From Deltaproteobacteria bacterium (GTDB lineage: Bacteria; Desulfobacterota; Desulfuromonadia; Desulfuromonadales; BM103): a DNA stretch of 5,949 nt. The DNA is taken from assembly GCA_019313105.1 (NCBI GenBank), contig JAFDBW010000312.1, forward strand, positions 1-5,949, read 5' to 3'. The notes beneath the pieces were generated by a model. It saw nothing but the letters and a program-made list of their open reading frames with translations. It searched no databases and was not told the DNA's origin. Of the stretch, positions 1 through 4,344 are shown piece after piece. Position 1 is the stretch's first letter. Each line of letters begins with the position of its first letter. The position numbers and the translations under genes are program-made.

Positions 1-27
1 GTGACTTGTGAGATTAAGGTGCTTGTA

Positions 28-55
28 TTGATTTTTTGCAAACTTTTTATATAAT
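28..55 (+). promoter_or_regulatory. Sigma70-like promoter of the lipoprotein gene
   Basis: A perfect -10 hexamer TATAAT lies at 50-55. A partial -35 box, TTGATT (4 of 6 matches to TTGACA), lies at 28-33 with a 16-bp spacer. Transcription would start near base 62, giving a leader of about 40 nt before the ATG at 102. The surrounding sequence is very AT-rich, so chance matches are possible. A second TATACT at 75-80 has no convincing -35 partner. Confidence 0.6.
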
Positions 56-101
56 TAAACTTGTTTATAAAAGCTATACTCGAAAGTAGAGGAGGGAAAT
101 C

Positions 102-1352
102 ATGAAAAAGGCCATTCAAATTTTAACCCTGCTTTTCAGTGCCGTCCTAATTATAGCGTTGACTTCTTGTGGTGGCGGTGGTGGTTCTGACGATAGTGGG
201 TCCGATACACCCAATCCGACAGTACAGAGTACAGGGACAGTCGGAATTTTGCTGACTGATAAACCGGCTGACCTATCGGTGTTTGAATCTATCAATGCAA
301 CTATTGAATCTGTTGAGTTGTTGGGTGGTGATGATGAAGCAAGCAAAGTCACGATTTATTCCGGCCCCCCCAAGACGTACGATCTTCTCAAGCTCACCCA
401 TGAAGCGATCCCTTTTACATTCAAAGATGAGGTCCCCGTTGGAACATATTGCAAGATACGTCTGACATTAAGTGATCTTGAACTTGTCTTAGCGGATGAC
501 ACAGAAGACCCAGATGACAACCTAACCGAGCACCCGAAGTTGCCCGGGAATGGCAAACTGGATCTAGTCGCCAAAAATTGTTTTGAAGTCGGTCCCGGAG
601 AAGTCGTTACGCTGCAGATTGACATAGACGCCGGCAATTCTATCCATATTGTGGAAAATAAAAAAGGTTACAATTTCCGTCCGGTAGTCTTTGTCGATGT
701 CCTTAGTGAAAGTTTCACAGGCAAGTTGGTACGAATTGAAGGAAAAATCACCGATAGAGATGAAGATCAACAATCGTTGTTGCTCTGTGATGTTTCTACG
801 CCGGATGTTTCTACGCCACCCTATACGGACTCCTTGGGTTGTATCGAAGTTTATTTTGGCGAAGAGTCTGCTTTCTTTGACAATAAAAGTTTTGGCGGTA
901 CGCCTCGTCCTTTAAATGAATTGTTTGATATAGATATAGGCGAGATGATCTCGATTGTTGGATGGCCTCGCCATTCGGTCCAATCCTCTCCGGATGGCGT
1001 CGTAGAAGATCCATATCGACCGTATATGGAACTGGATGCGCTCGTTGCAGAACTGGGTGCTTTTTTGACGTTAAATGGAAATGTTACAGAGGATGCAGAT
1101 AGTTCAGGATTCTACATGAATGTAAGAACAGGAGAACCCATCCTCACCGATTCACCCATAGGTGTTGTTCTGCAAGGGGCCCCTGCCGGAGGCAATGGGA
1201 CGCGAATCGTCTCCAAATCAGGTTTACTCCTCGATTATGAATCTATAGAGGTCCCTAAAATGGTTCAGGTTGATGGCATCCTGGATTTGGACACAGAACC
1301 TTTCTTGTATGCGGCCTTGGTTATTGTTGATACAAAAAGTTCAGAAACCTAG
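102..1352 (+). CDS. DUF4382-type secreted lipoprotein, truncated by an in-frame TAG
   Basis: This encodes 416 residues ending at a TAG. The ATG follows a strong Shine-Dalgarno AGGAGG (90-95) with a 6-nt spacer. Residues 1-23 are a lipoprotein signal with lipobox L20-T21-S22-C23; a Gly/Ser/Asp-rich tether (24-43) follows, so the mature protein should be lipid-anchored at Cys23 in the envelope. Residues about 45-200, opening GTVGILLTDKPADL, resemble DUF4382, a beta-rich domain of unknown function found in bacterial lipoproteins. Two further beta-rich segments follow (about 207-300 and 319-412), each opening with a pattern like 'V-x-G-x-I/V-T' and resembling DUF5666-type repeats. The stop falls just after the second segment, and the frame continues open to 1625 with a third similar segment, so the ancestral protein was probably about 507 residues. 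No enzymatic motif is visible. The lipoprotein call is firm, the DUF4382 call good, and the function unknown. Confidence 0.85.
   Translation: MKKAIQILTLLFSAVLIIALTSCGGGGGSDDSGSDTPNPTVQSTGTVGILLTDKPADLSVFESINATIESVELLGGDDEASKVTIYSGPPKTYDLLKLTHEAIPFTFKDEVPVGTYCKIRLTLSDLELVLADDTEDPDDNLTEHPKLPGNGKLDLVAKNCFEVGPGEVVTLQIDIDAGNSIHIVENKKGYNFRPVVFVDVLSESFTGKLVRIEGKITDRDEDQQSLLLCDVSTPDVSTPPYTDSLGCIEVYFGEESAFFDNKSFGGTPRPLNELFDIDIGEMISIVGWPRHSVQSSPDGVVEDPYRPYMELDALVAELGAFLTLNGNVTEDADSSGFYMNVRTGEPILTDSPIGVVLQGAPAGGNGTRIVSKSGLLLDYESIEVPKMVQVDGILDLDTEPFLYAALVIVDTKSSET
789..818 (+). repeat. 15-bp in-frame tandem duplication
   Basis: GATGTTTCTACGCCG (789-803) is followed directly by GATGTTTCTACGCCA (804-818), with 14 of 15 bases identical. 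It encodes DVSTP twice inside the first repeat domain of the lipoprotein. The near-identity at codon third positions points to a recent slippage duplication that kept the frame. Confidence 0.9.
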
Positions 1353-1625
1353 AAGGTCACTGGAACAATTTTGGAAGTTAACCCGAATAGCCTGTTGCTC
1401 ACTCCGGATACGGAAACTGTTTGTGGAGTGGCGGTCGATCAAATCACTGTTGGCTACTCATCGGAGACGGACTTTTTTACCGTTTTCATAAACGAACCGG
1501 TTACGATAACCCCTGGCGATAGCGAGACATTAGAACCAGGACAATATGTCGGTCTGAGCATATCCTGTGTACCGCCAGTGTACAGTGCTGAAACTATCAT
1601 AGTTATTAATGAACAAAGTCCCTAG
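1353..1625 (+). pseudogene. Detached C-terminal domain of the upstream lipoprotein
   Basis: Directly after the TAG at 1350-1352 the same frame runs open for 90 codons to a second TAG at 1623-1625. The product starts KVTGTILEVNPNSLLLTPD and includes two cysteines. Its opening resembles the earlier segment of the same protein (VRIEGKITDRDEDQQSLLLC), so it reads as the third beta-rich repeat domain. The only candidate start is TTG at 1371, which lies inside the domain's first strand. I see no Shine-Dalgarno in front of it, and a protein starting there would have no signal peptide. I therefore read this as a piece of the lipoprotein gene cut off by a nonsense mutation, by a sequencing error, or normally joined by stop-codon readthrough. 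Independent translation is unlikely. Confidence 0.7.
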
Positions 1626-1643
1626 TTATCGTCTGAGTGAACT

Positions 1644-1665
1644 ACCACGGGCTCACGCCCGTGGT
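1644..1665. terminator. Perfect 9-bp hairpin between convergent genes
   Basis: ACCACGGGC (1644-1652) and GCCCGTGGT (1657-1665) are exact inverted repeats around a TCAC loop. The hairpin lies 18 nt after the lipoprotein's final stop and 24 nt from the stop of the convergent barrel gene, a usual place for a bidirectional terminator. Neither side carries a clear U-tract, so it may instead block exonucleases or be a REP-like dispersed palindrome. The hairpin is certain; the termination role is inferred. Confidence 0.6.
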
Positions 1666-1689
1666 CGTGCACTTTCCGTGGCTATAAAT

Positions 1690-2658
1690 TCAGAAAGAAC
1701 AGATCAGCTTCAAACCAATCGATACCGAATCCCAATTCACCTCATTCAATCTTGTAGATAAAACGGTGCCGTCTGTAAGATAAACTCGTTCAGTACCGGC
1801 ATCAGTTTCCCAATCCTGGTATGTCCCCTGGAGACCTATTTGCCAGTTCTTAGATAATAAATAGTCAATATTGAAGTCTAAAAGGACACCAGAGCCATCC
1901 GCCTGGTGATCAAAGCTTCTGGGGTGCTGAAATTCTTCTCTCAGATTCCAGTCTGCCACAGCAGAGTAATCAGCCCAGTGATACTCAATTTGAGCCGAGA
2001 CTTTTAATGTCTCCCCGATCAGAGATTCAAAATATACGCCCAACCATGGCCCCTTCCATTCAGTTTCATAGCGACTATCTAAGCCTGGGTATGAACCGAT
2101 GGGAGGGATTTCAATATAAGCGTCTGTCAATGTCAAATTCTGCTCGTGGTAGGAATAGCCGATTAATGGAACGATCGAGTATCGGGGATTATTGAAAGTT
2201 AGATTAGGGCCAAAGAAAAGAGAGATGTCTAAGACGTCTCCATCATCAGAGTTGCTTGTTATCCTCGAGAACTGGTTAGTTCGATTATCTCCTAAATAAT
2301 CTGAGTCTGTATTTTTGCCATGAAATATTTGTCCATAATCAAATTTAAAACCCATAAAAAAACCAAGCAAATCGTAATCATTTCTTGATACTTCAAATTT
2401 TGAATCTAAACCAAGCTGCCAGATTTCTAAATTGCTCCATGTCAGTTCAGATAGAACGGTGGGGTTGTTGCCTTCGATGTTTCCTGCCTTGTTCCAATCT
2501 AAATCGTCATTTCGTAATCCTGTCGAAAAACCAATATCAGCTCTTTTGATAAATAAAGGTGTCCTGTCATCTGCATAACTGCTTGACAGGCAAGTCGATA
2601 TTATAATGAATATCAATAAAATATTTCGTATTAAAAAAAGGCGTATTTTAAAGGTCAT
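1690..2658 (-). CDS. Outer-membrane beta-barrel protein (omptin/Protochlamydia-OMP-like)
   Basis: This encodes 322 residues. Residues 1-29 are a Sec signal peptide: basic start (K4, R6, R11), hydrophobic core about 12-24, and likely cleavage SYA|DD after Ala29. Cys23 is not in a valid lipobox, because Thr precedes it. The mature part of about 293 residues has alternating polar/aromatic strands (for example LGVYFESLIG and KVSAQIEYHW) and ends in Phe, the usual BAM recognition residue, so it should fold as an outer-membrane barrel of roughly 10-14 strands. The stretch LDWNKAGNIEGNNPTVLSEL recalls barrel proteins annotated as Protochlamydia-type OMP or omptin-like; this is from memory of the family. 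I cannot assign omptin catalytic residues, so protease activity is not claimed. The ATG has no clear Shine-Dalgarno. The gene is convergent with the lipoprotein gene and has a Crp-type promoter upstream. Confidence 0.8.
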   Translation of the reverse strand: MTFKIRLFLIRNILLIFIIISTCLSSSYADDRTPLFIKRADIGFSTGLRNDDLDWNKAGNIEGNNPTVLSELTWSNLEIWQLGLDSKFEVSRNDYDLLGFFMGFKFDYGQIFHGKNTDSDYLGDNRTNQFSRITSNSDDGDVLDISLFFGPNLTFNNPRYSIVPLIGYSYHEQNLTLTDAYIEIPPIGSYPGLDSRYETEWKGPWLGVYFESLIGETLKVSAQIEYHWADYSAVADWNLREEFQHPRSFDHQADGSGVLLDFNIDYLLSKNWQIGLQGTYQDWETDAGTERVYLTDGTVLSTRLNEVNWDSVSIGLKLICSF

Positions 2659-2750
2659 GATTCAGCATATATCCGAACGGGGGTTTTCGCATATTACAGG
2701 ATAAAAACGCCCTAGTGAGGGGGGTGCAATGAATATCTAGATTTGAGTTA

Positions 2751-2756
2751 AATATA
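2751..2756 (-). promoter_or_regulatory. -10 box of the barrel gene promoter
   Basis: Read on the minus strand, bases 2756 down to 2751 give TATATT, 5 of 6 matches to TATAAT. The implied start of transcription is near 2744, with a leader of about 86 nt before the ATG at 2658. No good -35 hexamer is visible, which suits an activator-dependent promoter. The area is AT-rich, and an overlapping TATATA at 2758-2753 is an alternative that shifts the start by 2 nt. Confidence 0.5.
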
Positions 2757-2762
2757 TAAGGA

Positions 2763-2782
2763 TCACATTAGGATTAATGTGA
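2763..2782. repeat. Inverted repeat overlapping the Crp site
   Basis: TCACATTA (2763-2770) and TAATGTGA (2775-2782) are exact inverted repeats around GGAT. The right arm contains the TGTGA half of the Crp operator, so three Crp-like half-sites lie in 31 bp and two palindromes share the middle one. The 8-bp arms could form an alternative operator or a short hairpin. Its role is unknown. Confidence 0.6.
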
Positions 2783-2793
2783 ATTAAATCACA
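2778..2793 (-). promoter_or_regulatory. Crp (cAMP receptor protein) operator
   Basis: TGTGA (2778-2782), six spacer bases ATTAAA, and TCACA (2789-2793) match the E. coli Crp consensus TGTGA-N6-TCACA at every core position. The centre, between 2785 and 2786, lies at -41.5 from the start of transcription predicted from the TATATT box, the standard class II activation position. The site is 347 bp from the next plus-strand gene start, and I see no -10 box at matching distance on that strand, so the barrel gene is the likely target. It implies carbon- or energy-dependent control through a Crp/Vfr-type regulator not encoded here. Confidence 0.75.
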
Positions 2794-2902
2794 GTATCTG
2801 AAAATTATTGTTCACGACTTCTGAGAAAAAAGCAGGGTGTTCTTGATAGGGCTATTCAGGACTCTCTTTAATCAAAAAATATGACACCCGGGTCAATTCC
2901 AA

Positions 2903-2933
2903 GTGTCCATTTCTTGTTTATCAGTGATTTCAG
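2903..2933 (+). repeat. Direct repeat copy A, upstream of the PilZ pair
   Basis: This 31-nt segment matches 4098-4128. It includes an identical 17-mer, CCATTTCTTGTTTATCA (2907-2923 and 4102-4118), and the tails GTGATTTCAG and CGATTTACAG align with one gap on each side. Just upstream, ATGACAC (2881-2887) can pair with GTGTCCAT (2903-2910) apart from one bulged base, so this copy is also the right arm of a weak hairpin with a T-rich tail. No plus-strand gene ends near it, so it may be a decayed terminator or a dispersed repeat. Confidence 0.65.
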
Positions 2934-3132
2934 GATTTCCTAGTTACTGTCGAATTTTCTTACAGATGGGGAATCGATAGACAGGCGCCGGACTAAAAGC
3001 CCACAGTCACAGATGGTTAAACATTCTGGTACATCTCTTGCTTCGAAAAAAAATTGGGCGTACTGAGAAAATCTTCTCCAAAACCTCCCAAAAGTAAACA
3101 CCATTACACCGTCTTCGATTAGGAAGTGTTTA

Positions 3133-3516
3133 TTGGAAAACCACTCAAGTCATCAACCGGTCAGGAGATACCAGAGGTTCAAGGCACAAGAACGTGCCTT
3201 AGTTTCCCTTCCCCTGGATTCTGAAGATTTGCCGTACCATATTATTGATATATGCGAAGGTGGCCTCTCTTTCCGTTATCTCGGTAAAAAGATCAAAGCC
3301 TCGAAAATACCACCAATCAATCTTTATTATGAATATGAGTTGATCGTCGGGGACCTGCCAGTGAAGGAGGTGTCTGACTATCAATTGATCGACGACGTTG
3401 TCCCGGTTCGTCGCAAAAGTCTCTGCTTCGAATCACTCAGCATGGAGCAACAAAATAGACTCTCGTTATTTATTAAGCGCTTTACTAAACCACCCTTAGA
3501 CAGGCCGATTCACTAG
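3133..3516 (+). CDS. PilZ-domain-like protein with a divergent c-di-GMP motif
   Basis: This encodes 127 residues. The start is TTG, chosen because AGGAAG (3121-3126) sits 6 nt before it, an in-frame stop lies at 3064-3066, and no ATG or GTG falls between. An N-terminal R11-R12-Y-Q-R15 matches the PilZ RxxxR element. The segment IIDICEGGLSFRY (37-49) fits the D/NxSxxG element except that Cys41 replaces the serine. The rest (YYEYELIVGDLPVKEVSDYQL, then RRKSLCFESLSMEQQNRLSLFI) resembles small PilZ proteins that end in a helix after the beta-barrel. A cytoplasmic c-di-GMP receptor or a PilZ partner that has lost ligand binding are both possible. There is no signal peptide or membrane segment. A second PilZ gene follows 114 bp downstream, with a hairpin between them. 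Confidence 0.75.
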   Translation: MENHSSHQPVRRYQRFKAQERALVSLPLDSEDLPYHIIDICEGGLSFRYLGKKIKASKIPPINLYYEYELIVGDLPVKEVSDYQLIDDVVPVRRKSLCFESLSMEQQNRLSLFIKRFTKPPLDRPIH

Positions 3517-3527
3517 AAAGAGGCAAA

Positions 3528-3554
3528 ATGGACTTCCCTTCCTGGGTGGACCAT
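3528..3554 (+). terminator. Imperfect hairpin after the first PilZ gene
   Basis: Twelve bases after the stop codon, ATGGACTTCCC (3528-3538) can pair with GGGTGGACCAT (3544-3554) around a TTCCT loop, with two mismatches and one U-G pair. CCTTTAAAA follows, a poor U-tract. The layout AAAATGG...GGGTGGaCCAT resembles the stronger terminator at 4078-4114, suggesting related elements. Partial termination or mRNA processing is plausible. Confidence 0.4.
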
Positions 3555-3630
3555 CCTTTAAAATCTCGACTTCCGCGACGAAAATAGGGTCTTAATAAGC
3601 AAGGTATTTTCACATCAAGAGATCTTTGGC

Positions 3631-4029
3631 ATGATCACAAAAGTAACCTTAAAAGTAGCCTTAAATATGTTTTCAAAAGCGACCAGGGATAAATACCGAT
3701 TTGAGATGCCCTACAACCTTTATATAGAGATGAGCTATGGCGGTAAAAAAAGGTTGGGGAGATTGGTCAATTTAAGCACCAAAGGGGCTTGTATTGAATT
3801 TATGGAAAGAGGTGGATTGCCTCCAACTAACTCCGGAACGATACTTCAGTTTCTTTTGCCTGAACAGTACAAACCCTTTTCCCTTGGAGCCACAATTGTT
3901 TGGATCCAAAAACTGACGGACGATACGACCTCTCGATTTGTCTACTTAGGAGTAAAATTTAAAAATCTCGATGCGAATACTTATGATTGCATATGGGGTT
4001 TTATCGTTAACAGCACTGCTGACACCTAA
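3631..4029 (+). CDS. PilZ-domain c-di-GMP-binding protein
   Basis: This encodes 132 residues, essentially a stand-alone PilZ domain. Both canonical c-di-GMP elements are present: R19-D-K-Y-R23 (RxxxR) and N47-L-S49-T-K-G52 (NxSxxG), followed by the typical beta strand ending LGVKF (106-110). Such proteins bind c-di-GMP in the cytoplasm and pass the signal to motility, exopolysaccharide or transcription partners; the partner cannot be told here. The ATG at 3631 has only a weak AAGAGA (3617-3622) 8 nt upstream. An in-frame ATG at 3667 (Met13) would begin MFSKATRDKYRF, closer to the usual PilZ start, so the first 12 residues, partly encoded by a 12-bp tandem repeat, are uncertain. It ends in TAA and is followed by a stem-loop and a strong terminator, so it probably closes the transcription unit. 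Confidence 0.85.
   Translation: MITKVTLKVALNMFSKATRDKYRFEMPYNLYIEMSYGGKKRLGRLVNLSTKGACIEFMERGGLPPTNSGTILQFLLPEQYKPFSLGATIVWIQKLTDDTTSRFVYLGVKFKNLDANTYDCIWGFIVNSTADT
3639..3662 (+). repeat. 12-bp tandem repeat at the start of the second PilZ gene
   Basis: AAAAGTAACCTT (3639-3650) is followed by AAAAGTAGCCTT (3651-3662), with one mismatch. If the start at 3631 is right it encodes the near-repeat KVTLKVAL; if translation begins at 3667 it lies in the leader just before the start codon. It is probably a slippage duplication. Confidence 0.85.
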
Positions 4030-4077
4030 TCAGGCGTGTTATTGATAGAGCAATTTAAGACGCCCATTATCTAAACA

Positions 4078-4114
4078 AAATGGCCACATGGTAACGGGTG
4101 GCCATTTCTTGTTT
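4078..4114 (+). terminator. Rho-independent terminator after the PilZ pair
   Basis: AAATGGCCAC (4078-4087) and GTGGCCATTT (4098-4107) form a perfect 10-bp stem around a 10-nt loop, followed by the T-rich run TTTCTTGTTT. The left flank (TAAACAAAA) nearly mirrors the right, so it could also work on the minus strand. Between the PilZ stop and this element, GGCGT (4033-4037) with ACGCC (4060-4064) and ATTG (4041-4044) with CAAT (4051-4054) form an additional, interrupted stem-loop. Confidence 0.8.
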
Positions 4115-4128
4115 ATCACGATTTACAG
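4098..4128 (+). repeat. Direct repeat copy B, downstream of the PilZ pair
   Basis: This is the partner of 2903-2933. In this copy the repeat forms the right arm and tail of a perfect terminator hairpin and continues about 14 nt beyond the T-run, further than termination alone would need to be conserved. The two copies bracket about 1.2 kb carrying both PilZ genes. Confidence 0.65.
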
Positions 4129-4344
4129 TAACACACGGATGATGAGCAGTCAGCATGCTTATCCATCAGGAGTGATTTCAACAGTAAAGCCAAACACCCT
4201 ATTCATATTTTGCTGTTTTTTATCGACTGAGGTCTCGACTTCATCGCTTATCGATGACATCCAGCCGCGTTGTGTAAGCACCCTTGCCTTGCTGCAATGA
4301 TCGTTTAAGCTCTTGATAGGCACCATCTTATTGGAGGCACAGGG
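4115..4344. other. Spacer upstream of the kinase-like gene
   Basis: No convincing coding sequence is present. TCATCG (4241-4246) and CGATGA (4252-4257) form a perfect 6-bp hairpin around CTTAT. A promoter for the next gene presumably lies here, since a terminator precedes it, but no hexamer pair stands out. The Shine-Dalgarno GGAGG at 4333-4337 serves the ATG at 4345. Confidence 0.5.

Larger units (their letters stand above)
2659..3132. other. 474-bp spacer between divergent genes
   Basis: The left part (2744-2793) holds the Crp-type promoter of the barrel gene, with its leader at 2659-2744. The middle (about 2875-2933) holds a hairpin-like, repeat-related segment. The right part, 2934-3120, shows no open frame with a ribosome binding site and no promoter I would defend. 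A c-di-GMP riboswitch was considered here because a PilZ gene follows, but the GEMM core was not recognised. The stretch 2960-3030, with GGCGCC and several C/G runs, is unexplained. Confidence 0.5.

Noticed and set aside
7..22. A TGTGA half-site upstream of the lipoprotein promoter as a Crp operator
   Set aside because: The second half reads GGTGC with no match to TCACA, and its centre would lie near -47.5, not a standard position.
1350..1352. TAG read as pyrrolysine
   Set aside because: No pylT/pylS or methylamine methyltransferase is present. The genes ending at 1625 and 3516 also use TAG as an ordinary stop, and this family has no known pyrrolysine.
1690..2658. Barrel protein as an active omptin protease or as a lipoprotein
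   Set aside because: The omptin Asp/Asp and Asp/His catalytic pairs could not be placed, and Cys23 is preceded by Thr, which does not fit a lipobox.
2713..2740. A G-rich Shine-Dalgarno-like run followed by ATG AAT ATC TAG on the plus strand
   Set aside because: A three-codon frame with no linked downstream gene is expected by chance and lies in the minus-strand leader.
2934..3120. c-di-GMP riboswitch ahead of the first PilZ gene
   Set aside because: No GEMM-type core sequence or paired stems could be recognised by eye.
4088..4300. A 70-codon plus-strand open frame beginning inside the terminator hairpin
   Set aside because: Its start lies in the terminator loop, it has no ribosome binding site, and its composition is not protein-like.
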